Positions 38,262 to 47,752 of a stretch of DNA of 64,000 nucleotides are shown one piece after another; positions within the stretch are counted from its first letter, which is position 1; each line of letters opens with the position of its first letter. Made by a program: the position numbers and the translations under genes. Under the pieces are notes generated by a model that was not told where the DNA came from, did no database searches, and was given only the letters and a program-made list of their open reading frames with translations. The stretch is taken from the NCBI GenBank assembly GCA_029202665.1, contig CP119326.1, positions 2,542,001 to 2,606,000 on the forward strand, written 5' to 3'. The stretch is from Candidatus Brevundimonas colombiensis (GTDB taxonomy: Bacteria > Pseudomonadota > Alphaproteobacteria > Caulobacterales > Caulobacteraceae).

Positions 38262-39089
38262 ATGAGCTTTCTGATCTCTGTCGAAGACCTGGCGGCCCAG
38301 CTCGACCAGCCAAACCTGCGCATCGTCGACGCCAGCTGGCATCTGGACGGACGCGACGCCCGCGCCGATTTCGAGCAGGCGCATATTCCGGGCGCCGTCT
38401 TCTTCGATCTGGACGCCGTCTCCGACCGCGAGAGCCCCCTGCCCCACATGATGCCCACACCAGCGGCCTTCGCAGAGGCGGTCGGCGCGCTGGGCGTCGC
38501 GGCGGACGACCGGATCGTGGTCTATGACACAGTCGGCCTGTTCTCGGCGGCCCGCGTCTGGTGGATGTTCAGGACGATGGGTGCGCGCGACGTTCGTGTC
38601 CTTGACGGCGGCCTTCCCTTGTGGCGGGCGCGCGGGCTTGGCGTCGAGCAAGGGGCGGCCAGTCCTGAACCGGCCGTGTTCGACGCCCTCGCGGCGCCCG
38701 GCGCCGTCGCCGCCCTGGACGACGTTCGCGCCGCTCTGGACGGAGGCGACCAGGTGATAGACGCGCGCGGCGCTGCCCGTTTCACGGGCCAGGCGGCCGA
38801 ACCGCGCCCCGGCGTTCGCGGCGGCCATATGCCGGGCGCGCTCAACGTGCCGTTCGGCCGGTTGCTCGATCCCGACGGAAGAATGAAGCGCGGTGACGCT
38901 CTGGCACAGGCTTTTGCGGATGCTGGCGTTGATGTGGACAAGCCCGCCATCACCACCTGCGGCTCAGGCGTCACCGCCGCCATATTGACCCTGGGACTGG
39001 CCGAGTTGGGCCGGTCGTCTCGCCTCTATGACGGTTCCTGGTCGGAATGGGGGAGCCGTCAGGACACGCCGGTCGCCGTCTCCCCCTGA
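38262..39089 (+). CDS. sseA: 3-mercaptopyruvate sulfurtransferase
   Basis: The 275-residue protein has two rhodanese domains. The N-terminal one (about 1-130) has RIVDASWHLDGRDARADFEQAHIPGAVFFD; the C-terminal one (about 150-275) has QVIDARGAARFTGQ and the active-site Cys233 in CGSGVTA. The CGSGVTA loop is the 3-mercaptopyruvate type, distinct from the CRKGVTA of thiosulfate sulfurtransferases. The enzyme transfers sulfur from mercaptopyruvate to thiols or cyanide. A GAGGA lies ahead of the ATG. It follows cfa by 10 bases and may share its transcript, and is convergent with the symporter gene 7 bases away. Confidence 0.93.
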   Translation: MSFLISVEDLAAQLDQPNLRIVDASWHLDGRDARADFEQAHIPGAVFFDLDAVSDRESPLPHMMPTPAAFAEAVGALGVAADDRIVVYDTVGLFSAARVWWMFRTMGARDVRVLDGGLPLWRARGLGVEQGAASPEPAVFDALAAPGAVAALDDVRAALDGGDQVIDARGAARFTGQAAEPRPGVRGGHMPGALNVPFGRLLDPDGRMKRGDALAQAFADAGVDVDKPAITTCGSGVTAAILTLGLAELGRSSRLYDGSWSEWGSRQDTPVAVSP

Positions 39090-39095
39090 TGCCGC

Positions 39096-40454
39096 CTAGG
39101 CCGTTCCGTGCTTCAACCCGCGACGCGCCGTGCCAGGGAGTTCTTCTGAAACAACCGGATCGGGCGCCGCCGGCCCATCGTCCTTCTCACCGCGCGACAC
39201 CACGGTCGCGAGGACCAGATCGCCGGTGACGTTCAGCGTGGTGCGGCACATGTCCAGGAAGCGGTCGACGCCCAGGATCAGGCCGATGCCTTCGGGCGGC
39301 ACCTTCACCATCACCAGGATCATGGCCACCACCGGCAGGGAGCCGGCCGGCACGCCCGCCGTGCCCACGCCGCCCAGGATGCAGACCAGCATCACCACCA
39401 CCTGCTGGGTGATCGACAGGTCGACGCCGAAGAACTGGGCCAGGAACAGCACCGTCACCCCTTCGAACAGGGCCGTGCCGTTCTGATTGGCGGTCGCCCC
39501 GACGGTCAGAACGAACCGGGCGATCTTGCGCGGCAGCTTCAGCTGCTCTTCCGCCGCCTTCAGCGACACCGGCAGCGAGGCGTTGGACGACGCGGTCGAG
39601 AAGGCCACGACCATCGGCTCGCGCACGCCCTTGAAGAAGGCGATGGGCGAACGCCCGGCCAACAGCCAGATCACCAGCGGATAGACCACGAACATATGAA
39701 TCGCCATGGCGCCCACGGCCACGCCGACGAAGGCCGCCAGCCGGACCAGCAGATCCCATCCGAACAGGGCCGCCAGATTGAACATCAGGCAGGCGATGGC
39801 CAGCGGGGCCAGTTTGATGAACAGGTTGATCAGGGTCATGGAGACCTCGAAAATCCCCTGGATCACTTCCTGCAGCCGATCCGTCGCCGGGCTCTTGGCC
39901 ATGACCAGGCCGATGCCGAAGAACAGGGCGAAGATCATCAGCGGCAGGATGGCGTTGTCCGCCGCCGCCGTGATCGCATTGGACGGCACCAGGTCCAGGA
40001 AGAAGTCGCCCAGCTGGATCGAGCTGTCACGCCCGGTCTGGACGATGCTGGCCGCCCCGTCCTTGCCCTGGGCCAGCAACTGCTGCGCCACCGCCGGATC
40101 GACCCCTCGACCCGGCTGGAAGACGTTGACCATCACCAGACCAATGACAACGGCGATGCTGGACACCACGATCGTCAGCAGCAGGGTCTTGATGCCCGCG
40201 CGACCCAGGGCGCTGAGATCGCCCATCTCCGCCACCCCGACGACCAGGGCCGAAAACAGCAGGGGGATCACCATCATGAACAGCAGACGCAGGAAGATCT
40301 GACCGATCGGCCCGGTGACATTGTCCGTCAGCCACACGACCCAGGCCGTATCGGCGCCCACAGCCAGATTGACAAGAAGCCCCCCCACAAGCCCCACGGA
40401 AAAGCCGATCAGCATCAGCCAATGCAGCGCGAGGCCGCGTTTCGTTTCGGTCAT
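39096..40454 (-). CDS. Dicarboxylate/amino acid:cation symporter (DAACS)
   Basis: The 452-residue inner-membrane carrier has eight or more hydrophobic helices plus the hairpin-loop motifs of the GltP/DctA family: FSTASSNASLPVSLKAAEEQL (serine-rich hairpin), RFVLTVGATANQNGTALFEGVTVLFLAQFFG (in place of the usual NMDGTA) and GGVGTAGVPAGSLPVVAMIL. VDRFLDMCRTTLNVTGDLVLATVVSR corresponds to the conserved helix 8 substrate site with Asp. It imports glutamate, aspartate or C4-dicarboxylates with protons or sodium. The GQN variation suggests altered cation or substrate preference, as inference. GGGGGA precedes the ATG. It is 33 bases downstream of the solute-binding lipoprotein gene. Confidence 0.9.
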   Translation of the reverse strand: MTETKRGLALHWLMLIGFSVGLVGGLLVNLAVGADTAWVVWLTDNVTGPIGQIFLRLLFMMVIPLLFSALVVGVAEMGDLSALGRAGIKTLLLTIVVSSIAVVIGLVMVNVFQPGRGVDPAVAQQLLAQGKDGAASIVQTGRDSSIQLGDFFLDLVPSNAITAAADNAILPLMIFALFFGIGLVMAKSPATDRLQEVIQGIFEVSMTLINLFIKLAPLAIACLMFNLAALFGWDLLVRLAAFVGVAVGAMAIHMFVVYPLVIWLLAGRSPIAFFKGVREPMVVAFSTASSNASLPVSLKAAEEQLKLPRKIARFVLTVGATANQNGTALFEGVTVLFLAQFFGVDLSITQQVVVMLVCILGGVGTAGVPAGSLPVVAMILVMVKVPPEGIGLILGVDRFLDMCRTTLNVTGDLVLATVVSRGEKDDGPAAPDPVVSEELPGTARRGLKHGTA

Positions 40455-40487
40455 CTTTCCCCCAAGGACGCAGTACTGCTTTCGCGC

Positions 40488-41579
40488 TTATCGGATCGGC
40501 AGCCCATAGATCAAGCCGGCCGGGCGCGCGTTCCATTGTGCGTTCAAACCGCGATCGAGGTCGAGCGCCGATTGCGAACCCAGATTCCGCTCGAAAATCT
40601 CCCCATAGTTTCCGACCGCTGAGACCGCATCCCGGGCCCAGGTCTTTGACAGGCCCAGCATGGGGCCGAAATCGCCCTCCGCGCCCAACAGCCGCCGCAC
40701 GCGGGGGTCGGTCGCCGTCTTGGCCAGATCGGCGGCGCCCTCGCGCGTCACTCCCAGTTCTTCCGCCAGCATCAGGGCGTTCAGCGTCCAGCGCACGGTC
40801 GCGGCCCAGCGTTCATCGCCCGCCTTCAACACCGGGCCCAGCGGCTCCTTGGACGCGACGTCCGACAGGATCACATGCTCATTCGGATTGCTCAGCACCG
40901 TGCGCGCCGCCGCTAGGGCCGAGATGTCCGCGCTGAACGCGTCGCAGTCCTCGCGGTTATAGGCGTCGCGCGCCGCCTCTTCGGTGTCGAAGACCACGGG
41001 CCGGTATTCGATGCCGCGCGCCCGGAAGTAGTCGGCGGCGTTGGCTTGCGAAGTCGAGCCGGACTGGACGCAGACCCGCGCGCCGGTCAGCTCCGTCGCG
41101 CTGTTCAGGTTCAGCGAACGCCGCACCAGAAAACCCTGGCCGTCGTAATAGTTGACGCCCGCGAACACGAAGCCCTCCCCTGCGTCGCGCGTCATCGTCC
41201 AGGACGAGTTGCGCCACAGCACGTCGATCCGCCCGTCGTTCAGGGCGTCGAACCGGTCCGTCGTCGACAGCGGCACGAAGCGCACCGCATCGGCGTCGCC
41301 CAGCACCGCCGCCGCCGTGGCGCGGCAGAAGTCGACGTCGAAGCCGCGCCACTGACCGCGATTGTCGGTATAGGCGAACCCCACCAGCCCCTGGTTCACG
41401 CCGCAGTTCAGACGCCCGCGCCGCTTGATCGCCGCCACGGTGGGGCTTTCCGGCAGGGCGACCGGTCCGCTCTTGGTCGGCGTGGCCGAGGGTTCGGGCG
41501 CGGCAGGCGGCGCGTCCCGGCGTCCGCAACCGGCGACCAGCAGCGCCAGGGCCATCGTCCCGATCATCCAGCACCGCAT
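40488..41579 (-). CDS. Amino-acid ABC transporter substrate-binding lipoprotein (orphan)
   Basis: The product of 363 residues starts at ATG 41579 after GAGGGA. It has a lipoprotein signal ending LVAGC with Cys18, a Pro-rich linker, and a type 2 periplasmic binding domain: KRRGRLNCGVNQGLVGFAYTDNRGQWRGFDVDFCRATAAAVLGD, VLWRNSSWTMTRDAGEGFVFAG, ARVCVQSGSTSQANAADYF and YNREDCDAFSADISALA. These match the AapJ/BztA group that binds general L-amino acids. No permease or ATPase gene is adjacent; the downstream gene is a symporter. A lipid-anchored binding protein is typical when the complex is not membrane-tethered otherwise. Partner genes must be elsewhere. Confidence 0.88.
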   Translation of the reverse strand: MRCWMIGTMALALLVAGCGRRDAPPAAPEPSATPTKSGPVALPESPTVAAIKRRGRLNCGVNQGLVGFAYTDNRGQWRGFDVDFCRATAAAVLGDADAVRFVPLSTTDRFDALNDGRIDVLWRNSSWTMTRDAGEGFVFAGVNYYDGQGFLVRRSLNLNSATELTGARVCVQSGSTSQANAADYFRARGIEYRPVVFDTEEAARDAYNREDCDAFSADISALAAARTVLSNPNEHVILSDVASKEPLGPVLKAGDERWAATVRWTLNALMLAEELGVTREGAADLAKTATDPRVRRLLGAEGDFGPMLGLSKTWARDAVSAVGNYGEIFERNLGSQSALDLDRGLNAQWNARPAGLIYGLPIR

Positions 41580-41658
41580 CGCGTTTGGTCCCTCGCCGCT
41601 TGCGCCCACGCAGGCTTTAGAGGCCTTTAGGGCCTGAACCGCAACCCATGGATCGCCC

Positions 41659-42837
41659 ATGCCGACGCCTTCGGACCGCACTCGCCTGATCGCCTCCGCC
41701 ACCCGCAGGGGCCAGGGGCGCCGCCCGGTCAACCCGCCGCTGGAGCGCGCCTCGACCATGCTCAGCGATGCCGCCGGCGTCATGCGCGACGAGACGGATG
41801 GTCCGACTTACGGCCTGTCGGGGACCAGCGCGGCGCGGGAGCTGCGGCGCGCCCTGGCCGACCTGGAAGGCGCGGACGACGTCTTTCTGGTCCCCTCGGG
41901 TCTCGCGGCCGTCACGGTCCCTTTGCTGGCCCTGCTGCGGCCCGGCGACGAGGTGGTGACGACCGACGCCGTCTATGGCCCGACGCGCCGCTTCCTCAGC
42001 CGCTATCAGGCCTCGCGCGGCGTCACGACCCGTTTCCTGCCCGCCGAAGCCGATGCGGCGGCGATCGTTGCAGCGCTCGGCGACCGGACGCGGCTGGTGC
42101 TGATGGAATCGCCCGCCTCCCTGACGTTCGAGATGGTGGACGCGGCGGCGGTGGCGGACGCTTGCCGCGCGCGCGGCGTGCTGACCGTCATGGATAACAC
42201 CTGGGCGGCGGGCCTGGCCTATCGTCCCCTCGCCCACGGCGTCGATGTCAGCGTACAGGCGGTTACGAAATATGTCGGCGGCCACTCCGACGTCCTGATG
42301 GGCGGCATCGCCGTCAACGTCCCCGCCTGCCGCCGCGCCATCGCCGACGCCATCGAGGATCTGGGCTGGCACGTCTCGCCCGACGACGCCTGGCTGGCTC
42401 TGCGGGGCCTGCGCACCCTGCCGCTGCGCTATGCCGAACAGGCGCGGTCGGCGCTGACGGTCGCGCCGTGGCTTCAGGCCCGACCGGAGGTCTCGCGCGT
42501 CCTCTATCCGCCCCTGCCCGGCGCGGCGGGTCACGACCTCTGGGCCCGCGACTTCACCGGCGCCGCTTCCCTGATGGGGGTGGTGATGAAGGGCGGCGAC
42601 GCGGCGGCGGGCGAGGCCATGCTCGATGCGCTGAGCCTGTTCGGCCTGGGCTATTCCTGGGGCGGGTTCGAAAGCCTGGCCACGCACGAGACGCACCAGA
42701 TGGCCTATCGCGCCCATTCCCCGGCGCTGGAGGGTGAGTTGATCAGGCTGCACATCGGCCTGGAAGACCCCGCCGATCTGATCGCGGATCTGGACACAGG
42801 TCTGGCCGCCTTCCGCGCCGCGCTCACCCTTCCTTAA
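41659..42837 (+). CDS. Cystathionine beta-lyase-like PLP enzyme
   Basis: The 392-residue protein belongs to the Cys/Met metabolism PLP family. Motifs include TYGLSGTSAARELRRALADLEG, VPSGLAAVTVPLLALLRPGDEVV, YGPTRRF, MESPASLTFEMVD, VMDNTWAAGL and the Schiff-base lysine in VTKYVGGHSDVLMGG. The C-terminal LFGLGYSWGGFESLATH matches cystathionine beta-lyases of alphaproteobacteria. Such enzymes make homocysteine from cystathionine, which would feed the MetH route at 14592-18352, but related enzymes have gamma-lyase or synthase activity, so metC is likely but not assigned. The start ATG at 41659 has no ideal Shine-Dalgarno. Confidence 0.9.
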   Translation: MPTPSDRTRLIASATRRGQGRRPVNPPLERASTMLSDAAGVMRDETDGPTYGLSGTSAARELRRALADLEGADDVFLVPSGLAAVTVPLLALLRPGDEVVTTDAVYGPTRRFLSRYQASRGVTTRFLPAEADAAAIVAALGDRTRLVLMESPASLTFEMVDAAAVADACRARGVLTVMDNTWAAGLAYRPLAHGVDVSVQAVTKYVGGHSDVLMGGIAVNVPACRRAIADAIEDLGWHVSPDDAWLALRGLRTLPLRYAEQARSALTVAPWLQARPEVSRVLYPPLPGAAGHDLWARDFTGAASLMGVVMKGGDAAAGEAMLDALSLFGLGYSWGGFESLATHETHQMAYRAHSPALEGELIRLHIGLEDPADLIADLDTGLAAFRAALTLP

Positions 42838-42860
42838 GCGACCCGGCGGACTGTTCGACC

Positions 42861-44219
42861 GTGCGCGCATCGCCAGTTCAGGTTCCGGATGATTCGCCGC
42901 CGCTGTGGGAGCAGTTGGCGGCCGGCTTTGTCGTCTTCATGCTGACCGGCGCCCTGATCGCCCCCGTCATCGCGCCGGATCAGGCCGAAACGCCCATTCT
43001 GCGGCTGATCTGGCTGCCGGTCTATGCGGTCACGGCCGGCCTTCTCGTCTTCCGTTTCGACAAGGTGATCCGCGCCTGGCCCGCCTGGCTGATGGTCGGC
43101 GCCCTGGTCGCCCTGGCCTATGTTTCCCAATACTGGTCGATCGACCCCGAAGTCACCGACCGCCGCGTCATCGCCATGGCGATCAACAGCGCCTTCGCCG
43201 TCTATCTTGGCGCGGTGTTTCGGGGGGCGGCCCTGCCGCGCGTGCTGATGCACACCTGTCTGGTCATGGCGGTGGGCAGCCTGATCATGGTGTTCGCCTA
43301 TCCCAAGGTCGGGGTGCACCAGTTCGACAACGCCGGCCTGTGGCGCGGCCTGTGGTACGAGAAGAACCAGATGGGTCTTGTCATGGTGGTGGGCGCCGTC
43401 TCGGCGGCGGCCTGTCTGGCGGCTGACCATATCGCCGGCGTCGGCAGGAAACCCTGGGCCGCGCTTCTCACCCTGGCCCTGACGACCGTTCTGATCCTGG
43501 CGACCCAGTCCAAAACCTCGCTGCTGAGCCTGATGATCGGGGTCGGCATGGTTGGCGGATGGTGGGTCTTGAAGCAAGGCGGCGCGGCCGTGACCATCGT
43601 CTCCCTATGGGCCGCGGTGGTCGGGATCGTCGGCGGCGCCTGGACCTGGCACATCGCCTCGGCCTCCATCCTCCAGGCCCTGGGCAAGGACCCGTCGCTG
43701 ACCGGGCGCACCCTGATCTGGGAGGCCCTGATGCGCAAGGTGGCCGAGCGTCCCTGGACCGGCTACGGCTTCAGCGCCTTCTGGGGCGTGGACTCGATCC
43801 CGGCGCGCGAAATCCGCATCCAGACCCAATGGCCCGTGCCCTCGGCGCACAATGGCTGGATCGACCTTCTGGTGCAGTTGGGCTGGCCGGGCGCGGTCGC
43901 GGTCGGGGCCCTGATCGCCATCGCCGCCATCATGATCCTGGCCCGCACAAACGGTCTGGGCGCGCGCGAAGGCTATTGGAGCATCGGCTATCTGTCGGTC
44001 TTCGTCGCCCTCAGCCTGTCGGAAAGCGTGCTGCTGAACCACGCCAGCCTGCCGTGGTCGCTGATGCTGGCCATTCTGACGCGCGCCGTGACCTTCGATC
44101 CGGCGCCCATCCGCGCGCCCAGGCGTGCGCCGCTTGCCCGACCGGCCGCACGGGCCTACCAGAACCGGCCCCGAATCGCCTCAGACTATGTGAATGGCCG
44201 CCGACCTCTTCGCTTTTGA
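42861..44219 (+). CDS. O-antigen ligase / Wzy-like membrane protein
   Basis: The 452-residue protein has about ten hydrophobic helices and the O-antigen ligase domain region with GLWRGLWYEKNQMGLVMVVGAV and DPSLTGRTLIWEALMRKVAERPWTGYGF, followed by PSAHNGWIDLLVQLGWPGAVAV, the signature of the WaaL/Wzy/ExoQ family. These proteins join or polymerise polysaccharide repeats at the outer face of the inner membrane. The positive tail (RAPRRAPLARPAARAYQNRPR) is probably cytoplasmic. It starts with GTG at 42861 and ends 26 bases into the parE coding region. Whether it ligates O-antigen or polymerises exopolysaccharide is not readable here. Confidence 0.86.
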   Translation: MRASPVQVPDDSPPLWEQLAAGFVVFMLTGALIAPVIAPDQAETPILRLIWLPVYAVTAGLLVFRFDKVIRAWPAWLMVGALVALAYVSQYWSIDPEVTDRRVIAMAINSAFAVYLGAVFRGAALPRVLMHTCLVMAVGSLIMVFAYPKVGVHQFDNAGLWRGLWYEKNQMGLVMVVGAVSAAACLAADHIAGVGRKPWAALLTLALTTVLILATQSKTSLLSLMIGVGMVGGWWVLKQGGAAVTIVSLWAAVVGIVGGAWTWHIASASILQALGKDPSLTGRTLIWEALMRKVAERPWTGYGFSAFWGVDSIPAREIRIQTQWPVPSAHNGWIDLLVQLGWPGAVAVGALIAIAAIMILARTNGLGAREGYWSIGYLSVFVALSLSESVLLNHASLPWSLMLAILTRAVTFDPAPIRAPRRAPLARPAARAYQNRPRIASDYVNGRRPLRF

Positions 44220-46290
44220 CGACGAACCCGAAGCTCGCAAACCCGAGCCGCCCAAGCCCGCTGCGGTGATCCCGCCCCAGGTCGCGCCTCCTGTCGCTCA
44301 GCCGGCCGTGCAGCCGGCCGCGCCCAAACCCGTCCAGGCCGCCGCAACCACGGCCGCCTCCACCGGCTATTCCGCCTCGTCCATCGAGGTGCTGGAGGGG
44401 CTGGAGCCTGTCCGCAAACGCCCCGGCATGTATATCGGCGGCACCGACGAACGCGCCCTGCACCACCTGTTCGCCGAAGTCCTCGACAATGCGATGGACG
44501 AGGCCGTGGCCCGCCACGCCAAGCTGATCACCGTCGATCTGGACGCCGAGGGCTATCTGTCCGTCCGCGACGACGGACGGGGCATCCCGGTCGATCCGCA
44601 CCCGAAACACCCCGGCAAGTCGGCGCTGGAGGTGGTCATGACCGTGCTCCACTCGGGCGGCAAGTTCTCGGGCAAGGCCTATGAAACCTCAGGCGGTCTG
44701 CACGGCGTCGGCGTCTCGGTCGTCAACGCCTTGTCGGAACATCTGGACGTCACGGTCTGGCGCGACGGGTTCGAATGGAAACAGTCCTTCTCGCGCGGCC
44801 ACGTCCTCGGCCCCATCCAGCAGGTCCAGCCGTCCAAGAAGAAGGGCACCCTGATCCGGTTCAAGCCGGACGACGAAATCTTCGGCATGGGGGCGGCGTT
44901 CAAGCCCGCCCGCCTGTTCCGCATGGCGCGGTCCAAGGCCTATCTGTTCCGCGGCGTCGAGATCAAATGGACCTGCGCGCCCGAGCGGATCACCGACGCG
45001 ACCCCGGCTCAGGCCCTGCTGCACTTCCCCGGAGGTCTGGCCGACGCCCTGGCCGACCGCATCGGCCAGTTGGACACCGTCACCCCCACTTTCGCCGGTC
45101 GCGCCGAGCGTCAGGGCGAGGCGGGCGCCTTTGAGTGGGCGGTCACCTGGTCGCCCATCGGGTTTGGCGAGTCCGACGGCTTCATACAGTCCTACTGCAA
45201 CACGGTCTCGACCCCCGATGGCGGGACGCACGAGGCCGGTTTCCGCGCCGCCCTGGTCAAAGGCCTGAAGGCCTATGGCGAACTGACCAACGAAAAGCGT
45301 GCCGGCATCATCACGGCGGAAGACGTCATCGCCAACGCCGGCGCCCTGATCAGCGTCTTCATCAGGAACCCCGAGTTCCAGGGCCAGACCAAGGACCGCC
45401 TGTCCTCGCCCGAGGGCGCCCGTCTGGTCGAGCAACTGCTGCGCGACCCGCTGGACCACTGGCTGACCGAAAGCCCCAAACAGGCCAATGCCCTGCTCGG
45501 CTTCGTGGTCGACCGCGCCGAGGACCGCCTGCGCCGCCGCAAGGACAAGGAGGTCCAGCGCGCCGCCGCCACCCGCAAGCTGCGCCTGCCGGGCAAGCTG
45601 TCAGACTGTTCGCGACAGGCCGCCGAGGGCACCGAACTGTTCATCGTCGAAGGCGATTCGGCCGGCGGTTCGGCCAAACAGGCGCGCGACCGCACGACCC
45701 AGGCCATTCTGCCCCTGCGCGGCAAAATCCTGAACGTCGCCTCCGCCACCGCCGACAAGCTGCGCCAGAACGTCGAACTGTCGGACCTGGCCCTGGCCCT
45801 GGGCGTTCAGCCCGGCAATCGTTTCAACATCGACGACCTACGCTACGAGCGGATCGTCATCATGACCGACGCCGACGTGGACGGCGCCCACATCGCAGCC
45901 CTGCTGATCACCTTCTTCTATCGCGTCATGCCCGAGACGATCCGTCAGGGTCGCGTCTTCATGGCCCTGCCGCCGCTCTACCGGATTTCGGCCGGCCCCT
46001 TGAGCGAATACGCCCGCGACGACGCCCACCGCGACGAACTGCTGACCACGATATTCAAAGGCAAGAAGACCGAGATCGGCCGGTTCAAGGGCCTTGGCGA
46101 AATGATGGCGTCCCAGTTGAAGGAAACCACCATGGACCCGAAGAAACGGACCCTGGCGCGGATCACCGTCCCCGACGCCGAATCCAGCGTCGAGGATCTG
46201 GTCGAACGCCTGATGGGCAAGCGCGCCGACGCCCGGTTCCAGTTCATCCAGGAAAATGCGCAGTTCGTGAAAGAAGAACTGGACGTCTGA
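44194..46290 (+). CDS. parE: DNA topoisomerase IV subunit B
   Basis: ParE is the ATPase subunit of topoisomerase IV, which unlinks sister chromosomes. The 698-residue protein shows the GHKL motifs EVLDNAMDEA, RDDGRGIPVD and SGGLHGVGVSVVNALS, a transducer domain, and the Toprim motifs FIVEGDSAGGSAKQARD, ILPLRGKILNV and DADVDGAHIAALLITFF. The QTKDRLSSPEGARLVE region and the length fit ParE rather than GyrB, which carries a longer insert. An unusual N-terminal extension of about 55 residues, Ala/Pro-rich after LFAFDDEPEARK, precedes the ATPase core. The ATG lies inside the end of the preceding gene. The partner parC is not in the window. Confidence 0.96.
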   Translation: MAADLFAFDDEPEARKPEPPKPAAVIPPQVAPPVAQPAVQPAAPKPVQAAATTAASTGYSASSIEVLEGLEPVRKRPGMYIGGTDERALHHLFAEVLDNAMDEAVARHAKLITVDLDAEGYLSVRDDGRGIPVDPHPKHPGKSALEVVMTVLHSGGKFSGKAYETSGGLHGVGVSVVNALSEHLDVTVWRDGFEWKQSFSRGHVLGPIQQVQPSKKKGTLIRFKPDDEIFGMGAAFKPARLFRMARSKAYLFRGVEIKWTCAPERITDATPAQALLHFPGGLADALADRIGQLDTVTPTFAGRAERQGEAGAFEWAVTWSPIGFGESDGFIQSYCNTVSTPDGGTHEAGFRAALVKGLKAYGELTNEKRAGIITAEDVIANAGALISVFIRNPEFQGQTKDRLSSPEGARLVEQLLRDPLDHWLTESPKQANALLGFVVDRAEDRLRRRKDKEVQRAAATRKLRLPGKLSDCSRQAAEGTELFIVEGDSAGGSAKQARDRTTQAILPLRGKILNVASATADKLRQNVELSDLALALGVQPGNRFNIDDLRYERIVIMTDADVDGAHIAALLITFFYRVMPETIRQGRVFMALPPLYRISAGPLSEYARDDAHRDELLTTIFKGKKTEIGRFKGLGEMMASQLKETTMDPKKRTLARITVPDAESSVEDLVERLMGKRADARFQFIQENAQFVKEELDV

Positions 46291-46339
46291 CGCCATCGCG
46301 GCCCTTCCAACGAACGGCGACGCCTGACACAAGGGGGCC

Positions 46340-47752
46340 ATGAGCATGATCGCCCCCGCCTCCGCCGTTCTCGACGCGTTGAAAGCCGCCCTGGGTCCCG
46401 GCGGCTGGACCCAGGACCCGGACGTTGTCGCGCCGTTCCTGACCGAATGGCGCAATCGCTGGGCCGGAAATACGCCGATCCTGCTGACCCCCCGTTCGAC
46501 GCAAGAGGTTGCGCGCGCCGTGGCGATCTGCGCGCGCGAACGCGTGGCCATCACCCCTCAGGGCGGCGGCACCGGGCTGGTGGGCGGTCAGGTGCCCTTC
46601 GGCGAAGTCCTGCTGTCGCTGAAGAAGATGCGCGCCATCCGTGACGTGACCCCGCTGGACGACGCCATGACGGTGGAGGCCGGTCTGACCCTGCTGGAGG
46701 CGCAACAGGCGGCGACGGCGGCGGGCCGCTATTTCCCGCTCAGCCTTGCGGCCGAAGGTTCGGCCACCATCGGCGGCGTCATCTCGACCAATGCGGGCGG
46801 CACACAGGTTCTGCGCTACGGCATGATGCGCGATCTGGTGCTGGGCATCGAGGCCGTGCTGCCAAACGGCGAGGTCTTCAACGGCCTGAAGCGCCTGCGC
46901 AAGGACAACACCGGCTACGACCTGAAGCAGTTATTGATCGGCGCCGAAGGCACCCTGGGCGTCGTCACCGCCGCTACCCTGAAGCTGTTCCCGGTCATGC
47001 GTTCACGCGCCGTGGCCATCGTCGGGCTGGAGACCGCCGCCGCCTCGGTCGAATTGCTCGCCCGCGCCAAGGCCGAAACCGGCGGCGGCGTGGAGGCCTT
47101 CGAACTGATGAAGCGCCTAGGCATGGAACTGGTGCTCAAGAACATCCCCGACACGCGCGAGCCGCTCGATTCAACACCGAACTGGTATGTGCTGATCGAG
47201 ATCGCCTCCGGCACGTCCGGCGGCGCCGAGGCCCAGATGGAGGCCCTGCTGGAGGTCGCTTTCGAGCAAGGCTTGATCACCGACGCCGCCATCGCCCAGA
47301 ATGATGCCCAGCGCGCCGCCTTCTGGCGCCTGCGCGAGGAGCATTCCGCGGCGCTGAAACCCGAGGGCGGGGGCTGGAAACACGATGTCTCGGTCCCCAT
47401 CAGCCGCATCGCCGACTTCATCGACGAGGCCTCCGCCGCCGTCGACCGCTTCCATCCCGGCGCGCGCATCTCGGTCTTCGGCCACGTCGGCGACGGCAAT
47501 CTGCACTACGACATCCTGCCGGGCGTCGGTCAGGACATCCCGGCCTTCATCGGCCGCTGGAAGGAAGGCTCTCAGGTCGTCCACGACGTCGTCGCCCGAT
47601 ACGACGGCTCGATCTCGGCCGAACACGGCCTGGGGCGTCTGAAGACCGAGGAGGTGCGCCGCTACAAGTCGCCCCTCGAAATCGAAACCATGGCCGCCAT
47701 CCGCCGCGCCATCGACCCGAACCGCATCATGAACCCGGCTGTCCTGTTCTAA
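46340..47752 (+). CDS. FAD-linked D-2-hydroxyacid dehydrogenase (GlcD/D-2HG type)
   Basis: The 470-residue flavoprotein belongs to the FAD-binding type 4 oxidoreductases. The FAD domain shows ITPQGGGTGLVGGQVPFGE and ISTNAGGTQVLRYGMMRDLVLGIEAVLPNGE; the substrate domain shows FGHVGDGNLHYDILPG with the metal-binding His and SISAEHGLGRLKTEEV, then DPNRIMNPAVLF at the end. Family members oxidise D-lactate, glycolate or D-2-hydroxyglutarate. The pattern resembles D-2-hydroxyglutarate dehydrogenase most, but activity should be tested. Two ATGs (46340 and 46346) follow AAGGGGG; the second has better spacing. It lies 49 bases after parE. Confidence 0.92.
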   Translation: MSMIAPASAVLDALKAALGPGGWTQDPDVVAPFLTEWRNRWAGNTPILLTPRSTQEVARAVAICARERVAITPQGGGTGLVGGQVPFGEVLLSLKKMRAIRDVTPLDDAMTVEAGLTLLEAQQAATAAGRYFPLSLAAEGSATIGGVISTNAGGTQVLRYGMMRDLVLGIEAVLPNGEVFNGLKRLRKDNTGYDLKQLLIGAEGTLGVVTAATLKLFPVMRSRAVAIVGLETAAASVELLARAKAETGGGVEAFELMKRLGMELVLKNIPDTREPLDSTPNWYVLIEIASGTSGGAEAQMEALLEVAFEQGLITDAAIAQNDAQRAAFWRLREEHSAALKPEGGGWKHDVSVPISRIADFIDEASAAVDRFHPGARISVFGHVGDGNLHYDILPGVGQDIPAFIGRWKEGSQVVHDVVARYDGSISAEHGLGRLKTEEVRRYKSPLEIETMAAIRRAIDPNRIMNPAVLF

